Origin: Anaerococcus degeneri
GTDB taxonomy: Bacteria; Bacillota; Clostridia; Tissierellales; Peptoniphilaceae
DNA: 64,000 bases
Assembly (NCBI RefSeq): GCF_017874475.1
Contig: NZ_JAGGLO010000007.1
Span: 1 to 64,000, forward strand
Direction: 5' to 3'
Shown here: positions 1 through 8,109 of the stretch, in pieces
Layout: the number at the start of each line of letters is the position of its first letter
How positions within the stretch are numbered: the stretch's first letter is position 1
The notes under the pieces: model-generated
What the model saw: only the letters and a program-made list of their open reading frames with translations
Databases searched by the model: none
What the model was told of the DNA's origin: nothing
Position numbers and translations under genes: made by a program

Positions 1-23
1 AATTATAGAAAAATTAACAATAA

Positions 24-128
24 AACGAGAGGGTAGAGGTCGGGAAACCTTGTATTAGGGTAGGAATTCTGCCCAAGCGGCCGAGAGCGGCCAAACTATC
101 AAGACTCGCATAGTCGTGAGTCTTTTTT
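24..128 (+). ncRNA. tandem structured RNA, unit 1 (unidentified)
   Basis: The unit opens with AACGAGA and can fold into nested helices: GGTAG (32-36) with CTATC (96-100), GGTCG (38-42) with CGGCC (88-92), and GGGTAG (58-63) with CTGCCC (69-74). It ends in an intrinsic terminator, AAGACTC (101-107) with GAGTCTT (118-124) and a T run. The core AAGCGGCCGAGAGCG is shared with unit 2. I do not recognise the family; no coding frame fits. Whether it is a free RNA or the leader of something upstream of the window cannot be told. Confidence 0.5.
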
Positions 129-159
129 AGTATAAAAAATTGATATTATCCTAATCTTT

Positions 160-262
160 AACGAGATAGTAGAGGTCGGGCAACAGTGTGGTAGAGTATG
201 AGTATTGCCCAAGCGGCCGAGAGCGACCAAATAATCAAGACTCACATTACGTGAGCCTTTTT
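160..262 (+). ncRNA. tandem structured RNA, unit 2 (unidentified)
   Basis: Second copy of the preceding element, starting about 136 bases downstream. GGTCG (174-178) pairs exactly with CGACC (224-228); in unit 1 the partner is CGGCC, so the helix is kept with a G-U pair. GGGCAA (178-183) can pair with TTGCCC (205-210). The core AAGCGGCCGAGAGCG is identical to unit 1. It also ends in a terminator hairpin, CTCAC (241-245) with GTGAG (251-255) and a T run. Conserved pairing amid diverged loops argues for a functional RNA rather than a random repeat. Confidence 0.5.
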
Positions 263-283
263 AGTATATAATATAAAGTCACT

Positions 284-310
284 AACGAGAAAGCAGAGTT
301 TAGCAATGGT
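284..310 (+). repeat. truncated third copy of the tandem RNA unit
   Basis: AACGAGAAAGCAGAG followed by a TAGCAA stretch matches the first ~25 bases of units 1 and 2, then similarity stops. A TATAAT-like -10 (about 269-274) lies just upstream. It looks like the broken 5' end of a third copy, next to the 3' end of the convergent GIY-YIG gene. Confidence 0.4.
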
Positions 311-394
311 TGAATTCAGGAATTTGTTTTCTTTGTATTATTAAATTGCATGAAAAAAGACGACAGTATAAAGGCCTATCGCCTGATTTTCAGA

Positions 395-1294
395 TTATTT
401 CATTTCATTTTCTTCTAGGTCTTTTAATGTTATACCTTTTTCGTTCTTCCAACTTGTTCTTCCATTTGCGTTTGTTCCCAAAACAAAAGCGGCTGCATAA
501 GATGGACTATTAAACAAATAGTTTTTATTCAACTTTCCATCTACAATTTCATTTTTATCTATACATTGCTCCCTCAATCCTTTTATCGATTTTGGAATGG
601 CAGTAGAATCTATAATTTCTATCATACTATCCTTTAGTACTACAAAACCCTCATCTGTTCTTTTGCATTTTGCCTCTATCAATCTATGTGACTTACCACT
701 TTTTCTAGAAAGATATAGGGATAACTCTTTTTCGTCTCTAGTATTTTCATATTTTTCTTTTGTATCTTTATCGACTATAGGAACGAATATTTTATAGCCT
801 AAGACACCAAGTACCATTTTAGAATACTCTACAAAATCTTCCAATTCTGATTCTTTTTCTTCGGTTACATTTCCAGGGTTTGGATCATTTCCATTTCTTA
901 CTTTGTACCTATCTACATCAATAGCCATGTTAGTGAATTTATTCTCTAGATATGAGATTTCTGTAGGTCCAAATGAGTTATTTTGTGTGGTTAACATGAC
1001 TGCATCTGAAAAATAAATTTCATCTTTTAAGTGTTCTGATACCCTAAATAAAACACCTTCACCATTTTTTCTTATTCCAGCTTGTCCTATATAAACTTCG
1101 TCATCCCCGTCATCGTTCTTGCCAAATAAAAAAAATACTCCACTTTGTTTTAAATCCTGTCTATCTTTACATTTTTCAAGATATGGCCTAGGAACTTTAT
1201 AAGCTAAGCCTGTCCAATTTGATAGGGTACACTTTATTCTACCAGTAACTTCTCCGTCCATTAGAAAAAGATTGAAATTTTTGCTGCTTTTCAT
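395..1294 (-). CDS. GIY-YIG nuclease family protein with DUF4357 tail
   Basis: Protein of about 299 residues. The N-terminal part holds a GIY-YIG-like core (GVFFLFGKNDDGDDEVYIGQ, then a helix containing RVSEHL), and the C-terminus carries the DUF4357 signature (SPSYAAAFVLG, NGRTSWKN). Such proteins are predicted nucleases of unknown target, often in accessory DNA. I chose the ATG at 1294 because GGAG lies nine bases upstream; an in-frame ATG at 1327 overlaps the likely -10 element. It is a single-gene unit. Biological role unknown. Confidence 0.75.
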   Translation of the reverse strand: MKSSKNFNLFLMDGEVTGRIKCTLSNWTGLAYKVPRPYLEKCKDRQDLKQSGVFFLFGKNDDGDDEVYIGQAGIRKNGEGVLFRVSEHLKDEIYFSDAVMLTTQNNSFGPTEISYLENKFTNMAIDVDRYKVRNGNDPNPGNVTEEKESELEDFVEYSKMVLGVLGYKIFVPIVDKDTKEKYENTRDEKELSLYLSRKSGKSHRLIEAKCKRTDEGFVVLKDSMIEIIDSTAIPKSIKGLREQCIDKNEIVDGKLNKNYLFNSPSYAAAFVLGTNANGRTSWKNEKGITLKDLEENEMK

Positions 1295-1325
1295 TTTAGT
1301 ACTCCAAACATTATATAATAATTGC

Positions 1326-1331
1326 ATTATA
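1326..1331 (-). promoter_or_regulatory. extended -10 promoter of the GIY-YIG gene
   Basis: On the minus strand TGGTATAAT is an extended -10 hexamer about 32 bases before the chosen start; no good -35 is needed for this class. It supports the downstream ATG at 1294 over the one at 1327. Confidence 0.4.
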
Positions 1332-1456
1332 CCAGTTAATATTTTTTATTTATTATCATTTTAATGGAGAGTTTTTTATTAAATCTAGTTTAAAAGTCTT
1401 TAATTTGGTAGATTTAAAGAAAATCTTTAAAAAATTACAAAAATTTCTTATTTTGG

Positions 1457-1485
1457 TGTTTAAAATCACATTATCAGGGTATAAT
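1457..1485 (+). promoter_or_regulatory. promoter of the structured RNA
   Basis: A perfect TATAAT at 1480-1485 has only a weak -35 (TGTTTA, 1457-1462) at 17 bases. Transcription would begin about 1492, shortly before the first hairpin of the RNA. Confidence 0.45.
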
Positions 1486-1491
1486 AGTAAT

Positions 1492-1917
1492 AAGAAAAAT
1501 TAAATAGTTTTCTTACCCACTGGCACAGGGTTTAAGAAAATTGAATATTATTTATAGATTTATTTGATTTTGATGCTTTTATGGACTGCTGGTGATTTGT
1601 AAGTTTCTAGTATATCTACTTTGCTTATGAATTTATAGAAAAAGTGGTGGAAGATAAGTGTAAAAGATGAGCCATCTGACGTTTTTCTATATGATTTGGA
1701 CTAAGAGTTTTGAGAAAGAAAATAATTTTATAAAGTATTTTGTAAGCCTGTTGCTAATAGAAAAGAAGATTTCACATAAAGTAGGAATGTTTAGGAAGTC
1801 TAAGGACTTCGCATATAGAAAGGAAATAAGCGTGATTGAACCTAAATCAGAACGCTGTGCCAGTGGGGAAAAATAATCGACTTTGAAGTGTAAAGAAATT
1901 TCAGAGTCGATTTTTTG
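1492..1917 (+). ncRNA. large structured non-coding RNA with long-range pseudoknot (family unidentified)
   Basis: TTTTCTTA (1508-1515) pairs with TAAGAAAA (1533-1540), forming a hairpin whose loop contains CCCACTGGCACAG (1516-1528). That loop is exactly complementary over 13 bases to CTGTGCCAGTGGG (1855-1867), some 340 bases away, so loop and 3' end can form a pseudoknot. Smaller hairpins are visible: GATG/CATC (1666-1676) and GAAGTC/GACTTC with a TAAG loop (1795-1810). The unit has a TATAAT promoter and an intrinsic terminator. It is not tmRNA, RNase P, SRP or 6S RNA by any motif I can find. The raiA RNA class of Firmicutes is a possibility I cannot confirm. An overlapping 69-codon frame (1667-1876) has no ribosome binding site. 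The 285 bases after the terminator (1918-2201) are AT-rich and show nothing recognisable. Confidence 0.6.
1875..1916 (+). terminator. intrinsic terminator of the structured RNA
   Basis: AATCGACT (1875-1882) pairs with AGTCGATT (1905-1912), extended inward by TTGAA/TTTCA, followed by TTTTTT. Confidence 0.75.
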
Positions 1918-2201
1918 TGCTTATTTTTACCAAATTTTATTATAAAAAGGACCTATTATATTTTTTTGTTTAAGTTTTTCTTATTTTGAGTAAGTTAAAG
2001 TTTATTCGGTTTTTTGTTTGAATTCTATTTTTGTATTCTATATTATTTATTAAGTATTTTATCCTAAATCTATTGAACAAATTTTCCCCTATTTTTATTT
2101 ATTTAATTGATATATTCTCTTCATATTTATGCTAATTACATATAATCATTTATTTTTCTTAAATTATTAGCAAATAAAAAGTTAAAGAAATACAAAAGGC
2201 T

Positions 2202-2257
2202 ATTGCGAATGACTTGCAATAGGTGTATGATAATATTTGTTGCAAATCACTTGCACA
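2202..2257 (+). promoter_or_regulatory. promoter and double operator of the zinc operon
   Basis: Two near-identical 19-base sites, 2202-2220 and 2239-2257, share the form TTGCRAATNACTTGCA; the second contains the palindrome TGCAA-ATCAC-TTGCA. The first covers a -35 (TTGCGA, 2203-2208) that stands 17 bases before a -10 (TATGAT, 2226-2231); the second lies downstream in the leader. This is the arrangement of a repressor that blocks both binding and clearance. A zinc-responsive regulator (Zur/Fur or AdcR type) is inferred from the genes, though the motif is not the classical consensus of any of them. Confidence 0.5.
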
Positions 2258-2271
2258 TTAGGAGGAAGATT

Positions 2272-3213
2272 ATGTTTAAAAATTTTAAAAAATTATTTTT
2301 TATATTAGCCCTTATTTTAGTTCCTATGACATCTTGTGGCAGGGAAGATAAAAAGATAGACGATAAGCCACTTGAGGCTAAAAGTAGCGGGGATAAAAAG
2401 ACTATTTATGCTAGTTTTTATCCAGTGGCTGAGCTTGTCAAAATGATTTCAGGCGATAAGTATGATGTTAAAACAATAATAGAAACTAGTGAAGAGCCTC
2501 ATTCTTTTGAGCTTACCAGCCAAGCAATGAAGGATTTGAGCAAGGCTGATTTAATTGCTTATAATGGGGCTGGTATGGAGTCTTTTATTGATGATTTGAA
2601 GGACAATGTCAAAGATGATGATAAATTTTTGGATTTATCAGATGGTCTCACTCTTTTAGATTCTTCTAAAGAAGGCTCTGATATGGCTTCTATAAATCCT
2701 CACACCTGGCTTTCTATAAAAAATGCCAAGGTTATGGTTGATAATATTTATAGGAAGCTTTCTAGTATGGATTCTGATAATGAAAAGTATTATAAAGACA
2801 AGCTTGACGAAGCCCTTGCTAAGTTTGATGACCTTGATAAGAAGTTTTCTGACGAACTTTCGAAGGTTAAGGATAGGGAGAAATATTTTGTTGTTTCTCA
2901 TGCTGCATTTAATTATCTAGCAGATGATTATGGCCTTAAGCAAGTGGCTGTAACTGGGATATCACCAGAAGAGGAACCTTCAGCTAAGGACCTTAAGACT
3001 ATAGCGGATTTCGTTAAAGAAAAGAATATTAAGACTATATTTTTTGAAGGCAAAGCAACTCCAAAAGTGGCTGAGACTTTGGCAAAAAATACAGGCACTA
3101 AGACTTCAACTCTCTATACAATGGAAAATCTTGATGATGATATGATAGAAAAGGGTTATTTTGGCCTTATGCAAGAAAATTTGAAGGCTTTGGTTGAATC
3201 TTTCAATGAGTAG
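2272..3213 (+). CDS. adcA: zinc-binding lipoprotein of ABC transporter (AdcA/ZnuA family)
   Basis: A 313-residue cluster A-I solute-binding protein that would capture Zn(II), possibly Mn(II), outside the membrane. A lipobox (VPMTSC) follows the signal peptide at about residues 5-22. Metal-ligand histidines sit in EEPHSFELT, NPHTWLS and VVSHAAFNYL; the last ligand is probably the acidic residue in FFEGKATP. The His-rich loop common in zinc binders is absent; the histidine-triad protein in the same operon may supply that function. The ATG at 2272 follows AGGAGG; an upstream in-frame start at 2203 would begin inside the operator. Confidence 0.88.
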   Translation: MFKNFKKLFFILALILVPMTSCGREDKKIDDKPLEAKSSGDKKTIYASFYPVAELVKMISGDKYDVKTIIETSEEPHSFELTSQAMKDLSKADLIAYNGAGMESFIDDLKDNVKDDDKFLDLSDGLTLLDSSKEGSDMASINPHTWLSIKNAKVMVDNIYRKLSSMDSDNEKYYKDKLDEALAKFDDLDKKFSDELSKVKDREKYFVVSHAAFNYLADDYGLKQVAVTGISPEEEPSAKDLKTIADFVKEKNIKTIFFEGKATPKVAETLAKNTGTKTSTLYTMENLDDDMIEKGYFGLMQENLKALVESFNE

Positions 3214-3868
3214 AGAGGTATTGAAGGTAGAAGGTCTCAGCTTTGCCTATGAGAAGGACCTTATTCTTGATAATGTTAGTTTTGAAATCAACCAGGGTGA
3301 CTTTGTTGGCTTGGTTGGGGCAAATGGGGTTGGCAAGTCCACACTTCTTAAACTTATTTTGGGCGATCTAAAGCCAAGGAATGGGCAAATAAAAATATTT
3401 GGAGACGATATAAGAAAAGATAGGCATTATAGGAATCTTGCTTATATTTCACAAAATGCAGTGGAATCTTATAGAAATTTCCCTACAAGTATTGAAGAAT
3501 CAATTAAAATTCACCTTTCTTATCTTAAAAAGCAGGCTGATCCAAAGGAAATAATGGCAAAACTTGGCTTATACGAACATAGAAATAAATCTCTAAGCGA
3601 ATTGTCAGGTGGGCAAATTCAAAGGTTTGCAATAAGCCTAGCTCTTATTAAAGATGCAAGTCTTATCCTGCTTGATGAGCCAACTACAGGTATAGATGAA
3701 AATTTTTCTAAGGATTTTTTTGAGAATCTCAAGAATCTAAAAGACGATGGGAAAACAATAATAATAATTACCCACCAGCTAGATATGGCGGGTCTATTTG
3801 TAGATTACGCTTTGAGAATCAAGAAGGGAAAAATAGACAGAATAAGCAAAGATAAGCTTAGTTTGTGA
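3206..3868 (+). CDS. adcC: zinc ABC transporter ATP-binding protein (AdcC/ZnuC)
   Basis: A single ABC ATPase domain of about 220 residues that would energise metal import. Walker A is GANGVGKST, the signature is LSGGQIQ, Walker B is LILLDEPT and the switch histidine is in IITHQL. The ATG at 3206 overlaps the end of the binding-protein gene by eight bases, as expected for coupled translation; a TTG at 3221 behind AGAGAGG is an alternative. Product and neighbours make a zinc importer most likely. Confidence 0.88.
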   Translation: MSREVLKVEGLSFAYEKDLILDNVSFEINQGDFVGLVGANGVGKSTLLKLILGDLKPRNGQIKIFGDDIRKDRHYRNLAYISQNAVESYRNFPTSIEESIKIHLSYLKKQADPKEIMAKLGLYEHRNKSLSELSGGQIQRFAISLALIKDASLILLDEPTTGIDENFSKDFFENLKNLKDDGKTIIIITHQLDMAGLFVDYALRIKKGKIDRISKDKLSL

Positions 3869-3874
3869 GGTAGT

Positions 3875-4669
3875 ATGCTAGATATATTTGAATATGAATT
3901 TATGCAAAGGGCTTTTATTGTTGGAGGGTTTCTGGCTTTGATTTTGCCATGTATGGGTCAACTAGTCCTACTTAAAAGACTATCAATGATAGGAGACACA
4001 CTCTCCCACTCATCCCTTGCTGGCCTTACTATAGGGCTTGCCTTTGGATTTAGCCCAATTCTTGCGGCTATTATTGCTTGTCTTTTAGCAGGACTTTCTA
4101 TAGAAATAATTAGAAATAAATTGAAATCCTATCAAGAAATTTCAACAGTTATTATTTTAGCAGCATCAATTGGTCTTGCAGGGATATTTTCATCTATGGT
4201 CAAAAACACCAATGCTATATCGTCTTATTTATTTGGTTCTATTGTGACAATATCTGATGAAGAATTTTATTTGGTTATAGGGGTCGCTGTATTCGTGCTT
4301 GCTTCTTATTCCATACTTTATAAAAAGCTATATTTAACAATTTTCGACCAGCAAGCAGCTAGGATTATGGGCATAAATACAAGAATAATCAATTTATTTA
4401 TAACATTTTTAACAGCAATTGCTGTGTCTATTTCGGCTAAGACTATTGGTTCTTTGATAGTTTCGTCAATCTTGGTAATACCAAGTATATGTGCTATGCA
4501 ATATACTAAAACTTACAAGCAGACCTTGTTGTTATCTATAGGTTTTTCTATGATTTTTGTATTTTTAGGTCTGATAATATCTTATTACCTAGATTTAAAA
4601 CCGGGCTCTGTAATAGTATTAATATCAGTTTTTTGGCTAATAATAAGCCTAATAATTAAGAAAAAATAA
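3875..4669 (+). CDS. adcB: zinc ABC transporter permease (AdcB/ZnuB)
   Basis: A 264-residue integral membrane protein of the ABC-3 permease family with about seven to eight hydrophobic segments. The N-terminal stretch LPCMGQLVLLKRLSMIGDTL and the following SHSSLAG are typical of this family. It starts six bases after the ATPase gene and ends just before the histidine-triad gene, so all four genes are probably one transcript. Zn(II) is the inferred substrate; Mn(II) cannot be excluded from sequence alone. Confidence 0.87.
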   Translation: MLDIFEYEFMQRAFIVGGFLALILPCMGQLVLLKRLSMIGDTLSHSSLAGLTIGLAFGFSPILAAIIACLLAGLSIEIIRNKLKSYQEISTVIILAASIGLAGIFSSMVKNTNAISSYLFGSIVTISDEEFYLVIGVAVFVLASYSILYKKLYLTIFDQQAARIMGINTRIINLFITFLTAIAVSISAKTIGSLIVSSILVIPSICAMQYTKTYKQTLLLSIGFSMIFVFLGLIISYYLDLKPGSVIVLISVFWLIISLIIKKK

Positions 4670-4679
4670 AGGAGAAATG

Positions 4680-6974
4680 ATGAAAAATAATAAAAATATC
4701 GGAAAAGTAGTCTTATTTGCTTGTATTTTTTTGACAAGTCTAAGCTCATGCTCCCTATTAAAAAATAAGAAAGAAGAAAAAAATCTTCAACAAAATCAAG
4801 TGAATACAAGTCAAAAAGTCACATATGAGGCTAAAAAAACTAGCCTTAAGAAAGACACAACTACCGAAGTTTTGGTGGATTCTGAAATTAAAAAGGAAGA
4901 CATAGTTAAAATAGTAAAACACGGTGATCATTGGCACGTATTTACCAAGGATGGTAGAGAAAAAATAACTTATTCTGATCCGAATCAAATTAAGGATAAT
5001 TCTAATTTTGAAATGGTCAGTGTAGTCGGAAAAAGCCAACTAAAAAACAAAAATGTAGTGGCAATCAAGAAACACGGCGACCACTACCATGTCTACCTAG
5101 CAGATGGTACAGAATATTTGACTTATGAAGACCCATCAGCCCTATTTCCAAATATAAAAATAGGAACTTATGTGGGAAGCCACGGCCAACAAAATGCTGG
5201 CAAAAGCAAGGCTCAAAAGCTAGTAGAAAATAAAAAGGTAAAAGAAAAACTAGAAAAAGACGATGAAAGAGTTATCAAAATCCTAAAACATGGAGACCAC
5301 TACCATATTTATACCTCAAAGGGCAATGAATTTGTGACCTATGAAGACCCAAGAAGCCTATATCCAAATGCATCTTATGGTCTATATGAAGGTAACCACG
5401 GTGATAGGAAAAATATGATAGCCAAAATCCTCAAGGAAGATAAGGAAAACCAAGCTAAGAAAAAAGCGGCCGGTATAAAAGATGAGAAGGAAAACTCAGA
5501 CAAACTAGTAGGAGCAGACAAACTTGTAAAAGTAGAAGAAAATAAGAAAACTCACAATGTGGTGAGTATATTAAGGCATGGAGACCATTGGCATGTATAT
5601 ACAGCAGATGGAGGGGAGTACATCACTTACTCAGACCCATCTTCCTCTTATCCAGATGTAGCAGTGGGAACTTATGTAGGCAGTCATGGTGGGGAAAAAG
5701 AAGATAAAAAAGAAAATAAAGGTCAAGGCAAAACAGGAGATAAGCAAGGGACAGAAAATTCAAACGATAAGGAATCGGACGGACTTTTGACCATAGAGAA
5801 CCTTAAAATTACAAACATCCTAGGTAAGGAAAAAGTTAACCGCTATGATATAGTCAAGATTTTAAAACATGGTGATCATTACCATATTTACGACTCAAAG
5901 GGTAGGGAAGGTGTAACCCATGTAAACCCACAAGACCTATATCCAAGGGCAAGCTTTGGTCAATATGAAGGAAGTCATGGAGATGGGGACAAAAATAAAG
6001 ACAAATTTAAGTGGCCAGAAGGGGTTACAAAAATAGTAAGCCACGGAGATCACTGGCATCTCTATAAGGGTGATGATGAAATAGGAGTAGTCACAGAAAA
6101 TCCAAAACCACATTATCCAAATGCAGAATATATAGATGAATCAAAAGATTATTCAAATGTAGAAGTTGGTGATGGTGATTTATTCACATACGAAAGCGTA
6201 AATCCTAAGAAAATACCAGGAATTGAAAAAATCTTCGATAAAAGATTTAATGAAATGAATAGCTTTGGCCAAATAACAGATGAAAAACCGGCCTATGGTC
6301 CAGGTGGCCAATACAAGGGCGGCAAGGTATTCTACTGGCTCCATGGCGACCACTACCACTACCTAAGCATAGAAGACTTAGTAAAAATGGAAAAAGCGGG
6401 AGAACTTGGTAAATTTACCGCAAAAGATATAGTAGCGACCCTTAAATACAAAATGGAAAATCCAAGTGAAAAAATAGTCAATGACTACGATGACGAAAAA
6501 TCAGAGATCCTAAGATACAACATCGTGGAAATGCTTAAAAGGGAATATCCTGATGCTTATGTACAAAATATAGACCTTAACTTTAATATTCATGGATCAG
6601 ATGACTTTACCTTCCATATAAGTGATTTTGAAGAAAAAGATGGAAAGATAGTCTACAAAAAAGGCAAACTTCCAGAGATGAAAAAGAAAGATCCTGAAGA
6701 AGAAAGCCCTAAAGAAAATGAAAAAGAAAAGCCATCGGAAGCTGCCCCTTCCACAAATGAAGGAGGAGCAGAAGGCGAAACTAAGGAAGAAAAGAAAGAA
6801 ATAAATCAAGAAGAGAAAAAAGAAGACCTAGAAAAAGCCCAAGATGGTTATGCAAGTAGGGAAGAAGCAGAAGAAGCTGCTAAAAAAGCCCTAAAAAGCG
6901 ATTTTGCAAACAATTCTTATGACCTTTTTAAAGGAGCAAATGGAAGATGGTACTATAGCTTAAAGGTAAGCTAA
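4680..6974 (+). CDS. histidine-triad surface lipoprotein (Pht-like)
   Basis: A 764-residue lipoprotein (lipobox LSSC after one hydrophobic segment) with seven HGDH[WY]H motifs, near nucleotides 4921, 5073, 5290, 5579, 5869, 6043 and 6343. This is the signature of the streptococcal Pht family, which binds zinc at the surface and hands it to AdcA-type proteins. The repeats are separated by Lys/Glu-rich linkers; the C-terminus is acidic with a short aromatic end. It follows the permease by ten bases behind GGAG. Two adjacent ATGs exist (4677, 4680); the second has the better spacing. Zinc scavenging for the preceding transporter is a strong inference. Confidence 0.85.
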   Translation: MKNNKNIGKVVLFACIFLTSLSSCSLLKNKKEEKNLQQNQVNTSQKVTYEAKKTSLKKDTTTEVLVDSEIKKEDIVKIVKHGDHWHVFTKDGREKITYSDPNQIKDNSNFEMVSVVGKSQLKNKNVVAIKKHGDHYHVYLADGTEYLTYEDPSALFPNIKIGTYVGSHGQQNAGKSKAQKLVENKKVKEKLEKDDERVIKILKHGDHYHIYTSKGNEFVTYEDPRSLYPNASYGLYEGNHGDRKNMIAKILKEDKENQAKKKAAGIKDEKENSDKLVGADKLVKVEENKKTHNVVSILRHGDHWHVYTADGGEYITYSDPSSSYPDVAVGTYVGSHGGEKEDKKENKGQGKTGDKQGTENSNDKESDGLLTIENLKITNILGKEKVNRYDIVKILKHGDHYHIYDSKGREGVTHVNPQDLYPRASFGQYEGSHGDGDKNKDKFKWPEGVTKIVSHGDHWHLYKGDDEIGVVTENPKPHYPNAEYIDESKDYSNVEVGDGDLFTYESVNPKKIPGIEKIFDKRFNEMNSFGQITDEKPAYGPGGQYKGGKVFYWLHGDHYHYLSIEDLVKMEKAGELGKFTAKDIVATLKYKMENPSEKIVNDYDDEKSEILRYNIVEMLKREYPDAYVQNIDLNFNIHGSDDFTFHISDFEEKDGKIVYKKGKLPEMKKKDPEEESPKENEKEKPSEAAPSTNEGGAEGETKEEKKEINQEEKKEDLEKAQDGYASREEAEEAAKKALKSDFANNSYDLFKGANGRWYYSLKVS

Positions 6975-6979
6975 GAACG

Positions 6980-7018
6980 AAAAAAGCACTTAAAATCAGA
7001 CTTAAGTGCTTTTTTTAT
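6980..7018 (+). terminator. terminator of the zinc operon
   Basis: AGCACTTAA pairs with TTAAGTGCT around a short loop, followed by a run of T, directly after the histidine-triad gene. Confidence 0.85.
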
Positions 7019-7073
7019 TTGCTTAGTAACTTTTCAGTATTTACAGTATAATTTTTATAAGAAAATTCGGGAG

Positions 7074-7799
7074 ATGAATTTTATGGATATTAATTTTAAA
7101 AGACAAATAATGAATGATTTTTCAATAGGAGAAGAAGAATTCTGCTCAATAAATAATATTTTTACCTATAATAATCCAAAAGATGACTTTCTTTTTTATA
7201 ATAAGTCAGATTTTTCTATAATTTGCACAAATAATAAGGTCTTTATGAGGTCTTGTAATCAAAAACTCATAGAAAAATTAGAAGCTAAATACAAAGCCTA
7301 TCCAGGTCAATGGTTTTCTGAGGCTAACAACATTAGAAAGCTATCGTCAATATTAACTGAATTTGATATTGAAATTGATAATTTTTTCCCGTTGATGAGC
7401 TTTTCTGACAGGAAAGTTTGGGTCAAAGACTTTGAATTTACAAGGATAGACAAGGAAGATATAGGCAGATTTAAGGGCAAGACCAAAATGGCTTTTGCCT
7501 TTGATGAGGATGACAGAATAGGACTTGGTTTTTATGATGGCAAAGACCTAGTAGCCCTTGCTGGGGCCTCTGTTTCTGGCAAATACCTTTGGGATATAGG
7601 CTTGGAGAAATTTTCTGAAAGTTCTAATTACCAGGGTCTTAGTGCCTCTATTTTAAGGAGGATATCTCTAATTATAAAGGAAGAAAACGAGGATAAAAGC
7701 CCGATTACCGCTACCCAATTTTCTCACACAAAATCTATAAACACCGCCATAAGGGCTGGGTTTGAGATGAATCTTTGCATGACTGGAAGGAAAAAATAG
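7074..7799 (+). CDS. GNAT-family acetyltransferase-like protein
   Basis: A 241-residue protein. The C-terminal half looks like a GNAT fold: LVALAGAS as the central strand, YQGLSASILRRISL in the position of the acetyl-CoA loop and helix, and SHTKSINTAIRAGFEM as the usual late helix and strand. The N-terminal half is not recognised. GGGAG lies just before the ATG at 7074; a second ATG at 7083 is possible. It stands alone between the zinc operon and tRNA-Gln. Substrate unknown. Confidence 0.6.
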   Translation: MNFMDINFKRQIMNDFSIGEEEFCSINNIFTYNNPKDDFLFYNKSDFSIICTNNKVFMRSCNQKLIEKLEAKYKAYPGQWFSEANNIRKLSSILTEFDIEIDNFFPLMSFSDRKVWVKDFEFTRIDKEDIGRFKGKTKMAFAFDEDDRIGLGFYDGKDLVALAGASVSGKYLWDIGLEKFSESSNYQGLSASILRRISLIIKEENEDKSPITATQFSHTKSINTAIRAGFEMNLCMTGRKK

Positions 7800-7822
7800 G
7801 CTGACATTTACTTTGGTTCTTA

Positions 7823-7855
7823 TTGACAAAATCGCCGAAAGTGGTAATTTATAAT
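7823..7855 (+). promoter_or_regulatory. promoter of tRNA-Gln
   Basis: A perfect TTGACA (7823-7828) is followed at 16 bases by an extended -10 (TGGTAATTT) and, slightly later, TATAAT (7850-7855), placing the start close to the tRNA. Confidence 0.55.
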
Positions 7856-7870
7856 AGTGGTGAGAATTTT

Positions 7871-7946
7871 TGGAATGTAGCCAAGCCGGTAAGGCACCAG
7901 ATTCTGACTCTGGAGATCACAGGTTCGAATCCTGTCATTCCAGCCA
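7871..7946 (+). tRNA. tRNA-Gln (anticodon CTG)
   Basis: TGGAATG pairs with CATTCCA at the acceptor stem, the anticodon stem is CCAGA/TCTGG with loop TTCTGAC, and the T-arm contains GGTTCGAATCC. Anticodon CUG reads CAG (Gln). CCA is encoded (7944-7946). The U1-A72 end fits glutamine tRNA. Confidence 0.95.
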
Positions 7947-7951
7947 AAATC

Positions 7952-7983
7952 AAAATCCGTAGGATAATTCTGCGGATTTTTTT
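7952..7983 (+). terminator. terminator after tRNA-Gln
   Basis: ATCCGTAG (7955-7962) pairs with CTGCGGAT (7970-7977), then a T run. Confidence 0.8.
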
Positions 7984-8109
7984 ATTTTGAAATTTTTTTG
8001 GCATAGGCAAGCTGATAATTCACCATATTCTGTATTTTCTATGCTTGGTAGAAAAGCTAATCTTGATTAAAACTTAGCTAGAAATATTGAAAATTCTTCT
8101 AAATAGATT

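Noticed and set aside
24-262. Lysine, glycine or THF riboswitch for the tandem RNAs
   Set aside because: Short resemblances exist (TAGAGG near the start, AAGCG...GAGAGCG in the core), but length, helix order and conserved joints of those classes are not present.
1667-1876. 69-codon open frame
   Set aside because: No ribosome binding site, composition unlike neighbouring proteins, and its end covers the 3' strand of the RNA pseudoknot; it is best explained by the non-coding RNA.
2203-2271. Upstream in-frame start of adcA
   Set aside because: It lies within the operator and -35 region and lacks a ribosome binding site; the ATG at 2272 has AGGAGG and begins a normal lipoprotein signal.
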